From contig DAIDAG010000040.1 of NCBI GenBank assembly GCA_027310725.1, positions 1-64,000 on the forward strand: a stretch of DNA of 64,000 bases. The letters are read 5' to 3'. The DNA is from Sideroxydans sp. Its GTDB lineage: Bacteria; Pseudomonadota; Gammaproteobacteria; Burkholderiales; Gallionellaceae. The notes below the pieces were generated by a model that did no database searches, was not told the DNA's origin, and saw only the letters and a list, made by a program, of their open reading frames with translations. The position numbers and the translations under genes are program-made. Positions 43,382 through 52,340 of this stretch are shown here, one piece after another (the stretch's first letter is position 1; the number at the start of each line of letters is the position of its first letter).

Positions 43382-46300
43382 ATGAATGCGAACAGCGACA
43401 GTCAGGTCGGCAAAGATGGTGCCGTTCAGAATGTGTTCAAGGTGCGCAGAGACTACAACACCTGGGTATCCAATGAGACGCTGGAAGACTATGCGTTGCG
43501 CTTCACCCCCCGCAGTTCCCGCAAGTGGCCGGAGTGGCAGGTTGCCAACACCGCATTCAGCTCTGCCTCATTCCTGGTGCTCGAGGCGATCGGGGCCACG
43601 CTTCTTGTCGACTACGGGTTCGTCAATGCGGCACTGGCCATTTTTGCGACCGGACTGATCATCTTTCTGGTAAGCCTGCCTCTGAGTCGCTACTCGGCTC
43701 TTTATGGTCTTGATATGGATCTCCTGACTCGCGGCTCCGGCTTCGGATACCTAGGTTCCACGATCACTTCACTCATTTATGCCGCATTCACTTTTATTTT
43801 TTTCGCGCTCGAAGCGGCCATCATGGCCTCCGCCCTCAAGCTCGCCTTCAATATTCCGATGGTCTGGGGCTACCTGATCTGTGCCATCGTGGTGATCCCC
43901 CTTGTGACCAGAGGCATTACGGCGATCAGTCGCCTGCAAACCCTGACCCAGCCGATCTGGCTGATCATGTTGTGCCTGCCCTACCTGTTTCTGCTGGTAT
44001 ACAGGCCGCAGGATTTTGCCGGATTTTTCGGTTATGGCGGTCACAATGGGATCGACTTTGATATTCGCCTTTTCAGTGCGGCCGTCACCGTCGCCATGGC
44101 AATCATCGCCCAGATGGGAGAGCAGGCGGATTACCTCCGCTTCATGCCGGAACCCACCTCGATGAACCGTCGCCGCTGGTTGATCGGTGTGCTGGTCGGA
44201 GGAACGGGATGGCTGGTGCTGAGCGTGGTCAAAATGCTGGGTGGAGCCCTGCTGGCATTTCTTGCCATCCAGCATGGCTTTCCGGAAGCGCTGGCGGTGA
44301 ATCCGACTCAGATGTATCTCGCGGCCTACAGTAATTATGTGTTTCCCGATATAGGCTGGGCGGTCGCCGCGACGGCGACGTTCGTGATCGTTTCGCAATT
44401 GAAGATCAATGTCACCAATGCCTATGCCGGTTCTCTGGCCTGGTCCAATTTCTTTTCCCGCCTTACCCACAGCCACCCGGGACGCGTAGTCTGGGTCGTC
44501 TTCAATACGCTGATCGCGCTCATGCTGATGGAACTTGACCTGCTGCAGGTGATGGGCCGGGTTCTGGGTCTTTACTCCAACGTGGCGGTGGCATGGATGA
44601 TGTCCGTAGTTGCGGATCTGGTGATCAACAAGCCGCTTGGATTATCCCCTCGGGGTATCGAATTTCGCCGCGCCTATCTTTACGATATCAATCCCGTAGG
44701 CTTCGGTACGATGGGCATTGCATCCGCATTGTCGATATCGGTCTATCTGGGAGTGTTCGGCCAGGCAGCGCAGCCTTTCGCCATCTTCATCTCGCTCGGC
44801 TTGCCGCTCGTTTTGTCGCCGCTGTTCGCATGGCTCACCGGAGGCCGTTATTATATTGCCCGCCATCCCCAACCTCTCAGCGCCGCTCCCGGTGCAACAG
44901 CGCATACATGCTGCATCTGCGGCACGGATTTCGAGGCGGAGGATATGTCCAATTGCCCGGCATATCAGGGAAGCATCTGCTCCCTGTGTTGTACCCTGGA
45001 TGCACGCTGCCATGACCTCTGTAAACCCCAGGCCCGCCTGACGGAGCAATGGGCCGCCTTCCTGGGGCGATTCTTGCCCGCCTCATTAAAGCCCTATCTG
45101 GAAGCCGGACTCGGCCAGTATATGTTGTTGATGGCCGGATTCATCTCGCTGCTCGGATTGCTGATCGGCCTGGTCTACTACCAGGAAAGCCTGACCCTGA
45201 ACGAAGGCGATGCCGTTCTGCTGCATCATTTGCAGGACATTTTTCTCCGGCTCGCGGCAGGCCTGCTCTTGGTATCCGGCGTCATCGCCTGGTGGATGGT
45301 ACTTGCCAACAAAAGCCGGCGGGTTGCCCAGGAAGAGGCCAACCATCAGACGCAACTCCTGCTGCAGGAGATCGACTCCCATCATCGTACGGACCAGCTT
45401 CTGCAGCAGGCGAAGTTGACCGCCGATCATGCAAACCAGGCCAAGAGCCGCTACATCATGGCGATCAGCCATGAACTGCGTACCCCGCTGAATAGCATAC
45501 TCGGCTATGCCCAGATTCTCGATGGCGACGAGGCCATTCCTGCCAATCGCAGACAGGCAGTCAGCGTGATCCGCAGAAGCGGCGATCACCTGTTGTCGCT
45601 GATCGAAGGCACGCTGGACATCGCGCGGATTGAAGGAGGAAAAGTGAAACTGGACATCAAACCCCTGTGTTTTCCCGATTTCGTACAACAGATCGTGGAC
45701 ATGTTCGAACTTCAGGCGCACAACAAGGGCATCGATTTCGGCTACCGGACCACGGGCGATCTGCCGATTCTGGTGCGGGCGGATGCGAGCAGGCTGCGTC
45801 AGATCCTTATCAATATACTGGGCAACGCCGTGAAGTTCACCACTCGCGGCGGCGTGATCTGCAATCTCAAATTCCAGAGCGATATGGCCACATTCGAGAT
45901 CGAGGACACGGGGCCGGGGATTGCGCCGGAAGAGATGGAGCGCATCTTCGAGCCGTTTGCACGAGGCAGCGCAAACTATATCGGCTCCACAGGGGGCACA
46001 GGGCTCGGGCTTACCATCGCAAAAATGCTCACGGACCTGATGGGCGGCGAGCTGACCGTGGAAAGCTCGCCGGGGAAAGGCTGTTGCTTCCGGATACGGC
46101 TTTTCCTGCCGCACATCCAATCGGTTCAGGCTGTCCAGAGCGGTTTCAGGATCCAGTATATCGGCTATGTAGGCGCACGCCGTCGCATCATGATCGTAGA
46201 CAATGAGAAAACGGATCGGGACCTGCTGGTCAGCATACTGGAGCCTCTCGGGTTTTACCTGGTCCAGGTCGCCTCCGGCCAGGAATGCCTGGATCTGGTT

Positions 46301-46813
46301 CCCAGCTTCTGTCCCCATCTGATATTCATGGATATCGCCATGCCGGGAATGAACGGCTGGGAGACCATACGGCGTATCCGTGAAGCCGGATTCATCGACA
46401 GCAAGATCGCGATCATTTCGGCCAACGTCTTTGAAAAGAATGCGGACAATGATGTGGGGATATCGTCCGGGGACTTCATCACCAAGCCGGTCAGCGTGAA
46501 TGAGCTGATAGACTGGATTGGACGGCATCTCGATCTGGAATGGGAGACCGTCGAGGTACCCGCTCTCGTGGGCGTTTCTTCCGCCCCGAAGCAGGCACCG
46601 TATCCTCCCGGAGAACACTTGCGCGGCCTGAACGAACAGATCGAGCTCGGTTATGTACGGGGGATACTGAACAAACTGGAAGAGATCGAGAAGATCGATT
46701 CCATTTTCAGAGAATTTGTCGACAGGATGCGCCAACTGGCAAATCAGTTCCAGTTCAACACCATGCAGGAAATCTTGCGCCAGGGACTGGAGGGCAATGA
46801 TGGGACATCTTGA
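43382..46813 (+). CDS. NCS1-type permease / hybrid histidine kinase fusion
   Basis: An 1143-residue protein. Residues about 50-490 are an NCS1-like (cytosine/allantoin-type) multi-helix permease: WQVANTAFSSASFLVLEAIG, LTRGSGFGYLGSTITSLIYA, TRGITAISRLQTLTQPIWL. C510-C548 form a cysteine cluster (CCIC, CPAY, CSLCC, CHDLC), possibly metal-binding. Two helices (about 580-600 and 625-645) lead to a histidine kinase (H697 in AISHELRTPLNS, NAVKFT, DTGPG, GGTGLGLTIAKML) and a receiver with D984 (IFMDIAMPGM). The tail has no HPt-type histidine. The known precedent is CbrA, an SSS-transporter kinase. It probably senses or carries an amide, urea or similar compound. The gene overlaps the next by 14 bases. 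Confidence 0.9.
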   Translation: MNANSDSQVGKDGAVQNVFKVRRDYNTWVSNETLEDYALRFTPRSSRKWPEWQVANTAFSSASFLVLEAIGATLLVDYGFVNAALAIFATGLIIFLVSLPLSRYSALYGLDMDLLTRGSGFGYLGSTITSLIYAAFTFIFFALEAAIMASALKLAFNIPMVWGYLICAIVVIPLVTRGITAISRLQTLTQPIWLIMLCLPYLFLLVYRPQDFAGFFGYGGHNGIDFDIRLFSAAVTVAMAIIAQMGEQADYLRFMPEPTSMNRRRWLIGVLVGGTGWLVLSVVKMLGGALLAFLAIQHGFPEALAVNPTQMYLAAYSNYVFPDIGWAVAATATFVIVSQLKINVTNAYAGSLAWSNFFSRLTHSHPGRVVWVVFNTLIALMLMELDLLQVMGRVLGLYSNVAVAWMMSVVADLVINKPLGLSPRGIEFRRAYLYDINPVGFGTMGIASALSISVYLGVFGQAAQPFAIFISLGLPLVLSPLFAWLTGGRYYIARHPQPLSAAPGATAHTCCICGTDFEAEDMSNCPAYQGSICSLCCTLDARCHDLCKPQARLTEQWAAFLGRFLPASLKPYLEAGLGQYMLLMAGFISLLGLLIGLVYYQESLTLNEGDAVLLHHLQDIFLRLAAGLLLVSGVIAWWMVLANKSRRVAQEEANHQTQLLLQEIDSHHRTDQLLQQAKLTADHANQAKSRYIMAISHELRTPLNSILGYAQILDGDEAIPANRRQAVSVIRRSGDHLLSLIEGTLDIARIEGGKVKLDIKPLCFPDFVQQIVDMFELQAHNKGIDFGYRTTGDLPILVRADASRLRQILINILGNAVKFTTRGGVICNLKFQSDMATFEIEDTGPGIAPEEMERIFEPFARGSANYIGSTGGTGLGLTIAKMLTDLMGGELTVESSPGKGCCFRIRLFLPHIQSVQAVQSGFRIQYIGYVGARRRIMIVDNEKTDRDLLVSILEPLGFYLVQVASGQECLDLVPSFCPHLIFMDIAMPGMNGWETIRRIREAGFIDSKIAIISANVFEKNADNDVGISSGDFITKPVSVNELIDWIGRHLDLEWETVEVPALVGVSSAPKQAPYPPGEHLRGLNEQIELGYVRGILNKLEEIEKIDSIFREFVDRMRQLANQFQFNTMQEILRQGLEGNDGTS

Positions 46814-47741
46814 CCGTGTAAGCAGGGATGTCGTCCTGATCGTGGATGACGTACCGGAAAATCTTTCATTGCTCCACGATGCGCTGGAAGAGGCAGGCTA
46901 TACGGTCCTCGTTGCCACCAATGGCGAAGATGCCTTGCAGCGGGCGCGCACGAGCGGACCCGACGTGATCCTTCTGGATGCGCTCATGCCGGGCATGGAT
47001 GGTTTTGAAGTGGCGCAAAGAATGAAGACCGACTTTGCCACCCAGCATATCCCCATCGTCTTCATGACAGGGCTCACTGAAACCGAACATGTGGTGGCGG
47101 CCTTCGCCAGCGGCGGTGCCGACTACGTCACCAAGCCCATCAAGCCGCGGGAGGTGCTGGTTCGTATTGCCGCACACATGCAAAATGCCCGCCAGATAAA
47201 ACAGGCCCGCACCGTGCTGGATGATTACGGACAGGCTACCGTTGTCGTGCGCGAGACCGATGGCCGCATGATCTGGCAGACGCCCAGGGCGCGCAAACTG
47301 CTCCTGGAATATTTCGACGTCGATAACGAACATGCGCAGCCGTATCTGTTGCCCTGGATAAAGAAAGCGCAACAGGCAGTCCTGGATGGCAGTGAACCTC
47401 CGATAGTCGTGGTCAAGGACTCCAGAAGGCTGCTCGCCAGTCTTCAGCCCCTCGGTAGCCAAGGGCACGATGGAGAGTTGCTGATCGTACTCAGGGAAGA
47501 AAGTCATGCTTCTGTTATCGAGGCACTTGTTTCGACTTTTAGTTTGACTACCCGTGAAGCCGAGGTGCTTTATTGGGTCATACATGGCAAGACCAATCGC
47601 GATATAGGCGACATCCTGGAAAGCAGTCACCGGACGGTCAACAAACACCTGGAGCACGTATTCGAGAAACTCGGTGTTGAAACCCGTACCGCCGCTTCAG
47701 CCGTGGCCATGCAGAAAGTCCGCATCCTGTCGTCAGGTTAG
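46800..47741 (+). CDS. LuxR-type response regulator partner of the permease-kinase
   Basis: A 313-residue response regulator. The N-terminal receiver has D16/D17, the phosphorylation site D60 (ILLDALMPGMDG) and K in YVTKPIKPRE. A middle PAS-like region (about 140-235) is unusual. The C-terminal LuxR helix-turn-helix is SLTTREAEVLYWVIHGKTNR, DIGDILESSHRTVNKHLEHV. The ATG at 46800 follows GGAGG by six bases; 46797 is also an ATG. Overlap with the kinase gene makes it the cognate regulator; targets are inferred to be the porin and urtA promoters. Confidence 0.88.
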   Translation: MGHLDRVSRDVVLIVDDVPENLSLLHDALEEAGYTVLVATNGEDALQRARTSGPDVILLDALMPGMDGFEVAQRMKTDFATQHIPIVFMTGLTETEHVVAAFASGGADYVTKPIKPREVLVRIAAHMQNARQIKQARTVLDDYGQATVVVRETDGRMIWQTPRARKLLLEYFDVDNEHAQPYLLPWIKKAQQAVLDGSEPPIVVVKDSRRLLASLQPLGSQGHDGELLIVLREESHASVIEALVSTFSLTTREAEVLYWVIHGKTNRDIGDILESSHRTVNKHLEHVFEKLGVETRTAASAVAMQKVRILSSG

Positions 47742-47750
47742 CCGGAAGAT

Positions 47751-49121
47751 TCAGGGCCGGGATGTTCTCCCGCGCTCTTCATTTTCATCCTCCAGCTGAA
47801 GCAGGTTGTAGCGCGCTTGGTAGAGTTGCGGATCAAGCTGCAGTGCAATGGTGAATTCACGCCGCGCTTCATCATTCCTGTTGGAGAGCAGATACGAGTG
47901 GCCCAGGTTGTTGTGCACGCGCGCCTTGTCGGGCGACTTTGTCACGGTGTCTTCCCATAAGCTGATCTCGTTGGCGTAGACCTGATTGCGCAGTACGGTG
48001 AGGCTGACGAGGGAAAGCAGCAGAGCGGCAGCAACCAAGCGCAATGTCGCTGCGTTCAACCACAGCGTGAGTTCGATGCTCATGGCGAGAAACAACGGCC
48101 ACCCCGCCAGATACATCTGGCGTTCGTTGGCGATGTCGAGGCGCGGCAAGAACAGGTAAAGCGGTATCAGCTGCAACATCACCCATGCAAGGGCGAAGCC
48201 GAGCCAGGGGCGCCTGCGCCAGAAGACCAGCATCACCACAAAAGCCGCGATGAAAAAGAAGAGCGGCAATAGCGCGCCGGAGAAACCGGTGCGCAGCGGA
48301 AGGTCGGGATCGATGTTCAGCCACAGCGGCAGCACCCATTGCCTCAACAGATAGGCGAAACCTGAGATCTGTGTGGCGATATTGCCATGCAGGCCGTTGA
48401 ACGCGGCGCTGCGCTGCATCTGGGCGAAGTAACTGTCGCTGGATATGAAGAACAGCACTGCGCAAACCGACACCGCCCACACCGGCCATTGCGGTTTGAT
48501 CGCGATCTGCCATCTTCCGCCGCAAGCCATTTCCCAGACCAGGAGTGCGAAAGGAAAAGTGATCGCCGTCTCCTTGACGCCGAGTGCCAGGATGAACAGG
48601 AGAGGGGTCACGACATACAAATGGATTTTGCTGTCACGGGTGCGCCCGGTCACGTAGCTGAGCAATGCGGTCAGATAGAACAGTGTCATCAGCGAGGCGG
48701 AGCGGCCGCTGATGTAACTCACGGCTTCTGTGTTGACCGGATGTACTGCGAACAGCAGCGCGGCGAACAGCGGAGCCTGCCGCAGGCTGTCGCGCTGCCA
48801 TTGTTGGCGGATGTATGCCTGCGCAAGTCGGTATACCAGGTAAGTGTCAGCCAAATGGATCAGGAGGTTGGCGAGATGGAAACCGGCCTCGCCCGTGCCC
48901 ATCGTCCAGTTCTGGGTGTAGCTGAATTTGAGCAGCGGGCGTATGCCGCTGCCAAGACCGCCGAGCCAGCCAGCCCAGGTATGGACGTGCGGTTCGTTGA
49001 CGATGACGTTGTAGTCGTCGAACTGGAATGCACCGCCGAGTACATTCGCATAGCCGATACACGCCGCCAGCGTCAGCCACATCAGCACTCTGGTCTGGGA
49101 TTCAGGGCGTATCGCGTGCAT
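47751..49121 (-). CDS. TPR-containing multi-pass membrane protein (TMTC-like)
   Basis: A 456-residue inner-membrane protein with about ten helices and a cytoplasmic or periplasmic TPR pair near the C-terminus (ARVHNNLGHSYLLSNRNDEA, RREFTIALQLDPQLYQARYN). An early FQFDDYNVIVNEPHV matches the FDDxxxI motif of TMTC-type membrane glycosyltransferases (GT-C fold), suggesting sugar transfer to proteins or surface polymers. This is uncertain. The ATG at 49121 overlaps the carboxypeptidase gene by 20 bases. A longer frame reaches 49169. It is convergent with the response regulator gene. Confidence 0.7.
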   Translation of the reverse strand: MHAIRPESQTRVLMWLTLAACIGYANVLGGAFQFDDYNVIVNEPHVHTWAGWLGGLGSGIRPLLKFSYTQNWTMGTGEAGFHLANLLIHLADTYLVYRLAQAYIRQQWQRDSLRQAPLFAALLFAVHPVNTEAVSYISGRSASLMTLFYLTALLSYVTGRTRDSKIHLYVVTPLLFILALGVKETAITFPFALLVWEMACGGRWQIAIKPQWPVWAVSVCAVLFFISSDSYFAQMQRSAAFNGLHGNIATQISGFAYLLRQWVLPLWLNIDPDLPLRTGFSGALLPLFFFIAAFVVMLVFWRRRPWLGFALAWVMLQLIPLYLFLPRLDIANERQMYLAGWPLFLAMSIELTLWLNAATLRLVAAALLLSLVSLTVLRNQVYANEISLWEDTVTKSPDKARVHNNLGHSYLLSNRNDEARREFTIALQLDPQLYQARYNLLQLEDENEERGRTSRP

Positions 49122-49905
49122 GGTCGAAGGCCAGATCGAGTACATCAACCGCGTCCCACCAGCGGTCATGCCCGTGCAGCATGATCAGCAGCACGGTGTT
49201 ATCGCCGCGTTTGGCATAGGCGACCAGGCACTTTCCGGCGTTCGGCGTGAACCCGGTCTTGAGGCCGACCGCACCTTCATAGCGGCCTATCAGTGCATTC
49301 TTGTTCTCAAGCATGTAGCTGCGCTGGCCGTCCAGCGTGGCGATCTGCATCTTCTTTTGCGAGGTCGCGTCAAGCAGAGGCGGGTGTTCAAGCAATGCGT
49401 GCGCCAGAATGGAAAGATCTGCCGCACTGGAATAATGCCCCGGTTTATCGTGTCCGCAGGCATTGATGAAATGCGTATTCCGCATGCCGAGCACGCGGGC
49501 GCGATGGTTCATGCGCGCAACGAACCTGGATTCGTTGCCGTCGACATGATCGGCCAGCGCATGGCAGGCATCGTTGGCCGACGGGATGAGCGCGGCTGCG
49601 AGCAGATCCCGTACGTGAAAACGTTCGCCGCTCTTGAGCCCCATGCGGGAGCCGGTTTCGCGGATGGCTAACGGAGTGACGGTCACGATGTCATCAGGCC
49701 GCGTCTGCTCCAGCACCAGCAGCACGGTCATAAGTTTGGTCAGGCTGGCGAGTGGAAGGCGCAGGTCGGGATGCCTGGCCCAGATCGGTTTGCCGTTCAG
49801 TTCGACCAGATAGGCAGAGGCGACTTCGGGGAACGGATCGGACTGCGATGCTGCCCATGCAGTATTGGCCAGCAGCCACAGCCCGATGAAAAGAACCTTG
49901 CGCAC
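49102..49905 (-). CDS. D-alanyl-D-alanine carboxypeptidase (PBP5/6 family)
   Basis: A 267-residue serine peptidase that trims peptidoglycan pentapeptides. The signal peptide ends near WAA (residue 19). Active-site motifs: S54-LTK57 (PLASLTKLMT), SAN (IPSANDACHALA) and KTG (GLKTGFTPNAG). The PBP5 C-terminal beta domain and amphipathic anchor are missing, so this is the short form. It starts with GTG immediately after the stop of the DUF3617 gene (no gap), so it is translated with it. Confidence 0.88.
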   Translation of the reverse strand: MRKVLFIGLWLLANTAWAASQSDPFPEVASAYLVELNGKPIWARHPDLRLPLASLTKLMTVLLVLEQTRPDDIVTVTPLAIRETGSRMGLKSGERFHVRDLLAAALIPSANDACHALADHVDGNESRFVARMNHRARVLGMRNTHFINACGHDKPGHYSSAADLSILAHALLEHPPLLDATSQKKMQIATLDGQRSYMLENKNALIGRYEGAVGLKTGFTPNAGKCLVAYAKRGDNTVLLIMLHGHDRWWDAVDVLDLAFDHARDTP

Positions 49906-50904
49906 CTAGAAACCGAATTTGCTTTTCAGCTTCTTGGCAGCCTCCAGTACATCGGAAGCGGTATTGCTGCCGGAGGAATCGCTGGATTTCTGCGCTGCCG
50001 CAGCGTCGCCCGATGCGCTGTCATCCGGGGAGTCGCTCTTGCCGCTCAGGCATTTTCTAATGTCCGCGGCGCGCGTCTCTGCGGTGTAACTGCGTCCCTC
50101 GCAATCCTTGCGGCGTTGAACTTCGCGATAGGCCTTGGCCTGAGCAGGACAATGTGCAGAGAGCCGGTTGTAGTTTTCGCCATTGATCGTCTTGCAGATC
50201 GACTTGGTAGTGGCAGCCATGTCCAATTTGCACTCCTTTGCGATGGAGAGCATGTTGCCGGTCATCTGGTCGTTTGTGATCAGAGCGTTGTAGGCGTCCG
50301 CGTCTTTGGGTGTGTCCCTGCGTACCAGTTCGCATAACTGCTTGCGTTGATTGGCGCAAGGAGAGCCTTCCTGCAGGATGAGTCCGGAGCCGCTGATCCA
50401 TTCAGCGGTATTGTGGTAACGGGAGGTATCGCACATTTGAGCATTCAGTTTGCTGGCGTCTTCCTTCGCTTTCTTGACCGCTTCTTCCGAATCGCAACTG
50501 CCGCCGATACGCTTGCCGCTGAACGCCATATTCATGTTCATGTCCTGGCCGTGAGATTTGCCCGAAAATTGCATCTTGCCGTCGTAGCCGTTGGCCGTGG
50601 TGGTTTGTTCTCCGACGCCGGTCATCACTTCGCCGTCGCGGTCGCAGCGTGCTTTCCAGGTGGTCTTGTTGCCGACGGTCTTGACGTCGGTCATCTTGCA
50701 GCTCTTGTCGCCGGAAGTTTTTTCGGGATTGTTTTCGGCGCCTTTGGGAATGCACACCTTGGTTGTGGTTGCGGGCATGGCAAAAGGCATGCCCGGCATT
50801 TCCATCTTGCTGGTGACCTCCCAATACTCGCCGGGCGCAGCGTAAGCCGCAACAGTCAGTAAACCGGTCATCAAGCCAAGGATTGCGACGAAGTTTCTGT
50901 TCAT
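49906..50904 (-). CDS. DUF3617-domain exported protein
   Basis: A 332-residue protein with a signal peptide (LLTVAAYA-APG). The N-terminal 150 residues match DUF3617 (PGEYWEVTSKMEMPGMPFAM, TTTKVCIPKG, GKMQFSGKSHGQDMNMNM). The second half, with eight or more cysteines, and the Ser/Asp-rich tail are extra; typical DUF3617 proteins are about half this long. Function unknown. GGAGAG precedes the ATG. First gene of a three-gene operon with the carboxypeptidase and the TPR membrane protein. Confidence 0.8.
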   Translation of the reverse strand: MNRNFVAILGLMTGLLTVAAYAAPGEYWEVTSKMEMPGMPFAMPATTTKVCIPKGAENNPEKTSGDKSCKMTDVKTVGNKTTWKARCDRDGEVMTGVGEQTTTANGYDGKMQFSGKSHGQDMNMNMAFSGKRIGGSCDSEEAVKKAKEDASKLNAQMCDTSRYHNTAEWISGSGLILQEGSPCANQRKQLCELVRRDTPKDADAYNALITNDQMTGNMLSIAKECKLDMAATTKSICKTINGENYNRLSAHCPAQAKAYREVQRRKDCEGRSYTAETRAADIRKCLSGKSDSPDDSASGDAAAAQKSSDSSGSNTASDVLEAAKKLKSKFGF

Positions 50905-51005
50905 GATCTCTCCACAAGATAGTTTGCAATCGAGTCCGGGCAGCGCCGCGGCGATTCTTTGCTATCCGGGGCTGCGCGTCAAGGACGAAAAGACCATGAG
51001 TTCCT

Positions 51006-51506
51006 TCAATTTTTACGGCTGAAGCGTGCTTTGAAGGCATCGACAAGCATGAGGATGCGCTGCTTGATGCGTTGATAGGCCGCCCAGTTATCCAGATAGG
51101 CGTGGATGCGGTTGCGGTAATACATCACGAAAGCATACAGGCGCGCGAACCAGCCGAGTTGCATCAACGCCGGACGCGTGAGGTTGAAGATGCGCGAGAA
51201 CAGCGCCATGCCCATCAGCTTCGCCAGCACGAACACGGTGCTGCCGATGAGCCAGTGTCCGGCGGCGATGGCATGCAGGCCGATGAGTTTGGCGGGTATC
51301 AGGATCAGGCTGGGCAGCAGGAAAGTGACCAGCGCCCAGCCAGGGTGCAGCGTGGCGATGCGCTTCTCGATGGCTCGAACCAGAAGCATCGCGCCCAGTC
51401 TGGCCATGAATGCCGCCGTCCAGTCCCAGATCGCTTCCTCTATCAGAAAAACGATCGCGGCGAGCCATGTAAGCGGTGCGAGCAACAGGCGCTTGATCTT
51501 TTTCAA
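51006..51506 (-). CDS. Hypothetical membrane protein
   Basis: A 166-residue protein with four probable helices (LLLAPLTWLAAIVFLIEEAI, LVTFLLPSLILIPAKLIGL, GSTVFVLAKLMGMALFSRIF) and a basic C-terminal tail. The start is TTG with GGAG eight bases upstream. It is divergent from the LexA-like gene, and the repressor boxes at 51607-51644 lie in the shared promoter region, so it may be co-regulated. I do not recognise the family beyond 'conserved membrane protein'. Confidence 0.7.
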   Translation of the reverse strand: MKKIKRLLLAPLTWLAAIVFLIEEAIWDWTAAFMARLGAMLLVRAIEKRIATLHPGWALVTFLLPSLILIPAKLIGLHAIAAGHWLIGSTVFVLAKLMGMALFSRIFNLTRPALMQLGWFARLYAFVMYYRNRIHAYLDNWAAYQRIKQRILMLVDAFKARFSRKN

Positions 51507-51606
51507 GAGTGTGTCTCCGTGGATAGGGGCGGCATTCTAGCAAGGGTGCGACAAGGGCCTCGCCCGATTCTCTGCCGCACTCTTTTATGCCTTGCGTATT
51601 GACAGC

Positions 51607-51644
51607 AGAACGCTCGTTCTTTAGGATGCAAGAACGTTCGTTCT
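51607..51644. promoter_or_regulatory. Two LexA-type operator boxes
   Basis: Two perfect inverted repeats, AGAACG-CT-CGTTCT (51607-51620) and AGAACG-TT-CGTTCT (51631-51644), with centres 24 bp apart. Both contain GAAC-N4-GTTC, the core of Gram-positive-type SOS boxes, not the CTGT-N8-ACAG box of most beta- and gammaproteobacteria. They end 14 bp before the LexA-like start codon. Confidence 0.8.
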
Positions 51645-51658
51645 GTAGAGGAGACATC

Positions 51659-52255
51659 ATGAGTGATTCCGACCCCAGTGCCAGGGATGCCGAGTATCTG
51701 GCCAAGCTGCAGGATTACTACGCGTCCTGGAAGAGCATACCTTCCTATGCGGCGCTGTGCGAGGTGTTCGGCATCGCCTCCAAGTCCTGGGTGAAAGCTA
51801 TCCTGGACCGGTTGGAGAAGGCCGGATTCGTCGAGCGCACGCCGGACGGGATGTGGATACCCAGCCGCCAGTTCTTCGCCCGGCCTTTTGCCGAATCCGC
51901 CGTGCAGGCCGGCATGCCCGTCGCGGTGAGCGAGACGCAGGGCGACTACTTCGTCATCGACGAGATGCTGATCGACAAGCCTTCCACGACCACGATGATC
52001 CCTGTGAAAGGCGATTCGATGATCGACGCGGGTATCCGCGAGGGTGACATCGCCGTGGTGGAAAAACGCAACCTCGCCAATATCGGCGATATCGTGGTGG
52101 CCATCGTGGATAACGAGTTCACGCTGAAGACGCTGGACAAGGAACGCGGCCAATATATCCTGCGTCCGGCCAACCCGGCGTTTCCGGTGATACGCCCGCA
52201 GGGCACACTGGAGATATTCGGCGTCCTGGTGGGGTTGATCCGCAAATACAAGTAG
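51659..52255 (+). CDS. LexA-like self-cleaving repressor
   Basis: A 198-residue repressor. The N-terminal winged helix (about residues 15-65, YAALCEVFGIASKSWVKAIL) differs clearly from canonical LexA, while the C-terminal S24 peptidase is intact: cleavage bond A84-G85, S120 (VKGDSM) and K157 (FTLKTL). It should self-cleave on RecA filaments, derepressing its targets. The different DNA reader and the GAAC-N4-GTTC boxes just upstream suggest a second regulon. The ATG at 51659 follows GAGGAG by five bases. Confidence 0.85.
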   Translation: MSDSDPSARDAEYLAKLQDYYASWKSIPSYAALCEVFGIASKSWVKAILDRLEKAGFVERTPDGMWIPSRQFFARPFAESAVQAGMPVAVSETQGDYFVIDEMLIDKPSTTTMIPVKGDSMIDAGIREGDIAVVEKRNLANIGDIVVAIVDNEFTLKTLDKERGQYILRPANPAFPVIRPQGTLEIFGVLVGLIRKYK

Positions 52256-52340
52256 CCGGATCCGTGTCCGGCTAATTCACGGGCGGATAACGGTCAGGGT
52301 TTGCTAAAATCGCAGCCCGTCCGCAATTGACATCCTCACC

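Noticed and set aside
45086-46735. 549-residue open frame antisense to the kinase part of the permease-kinase
   Set aside because: A codon-bias shadow; the plus-strand frame has all kinase and receiver motifs.
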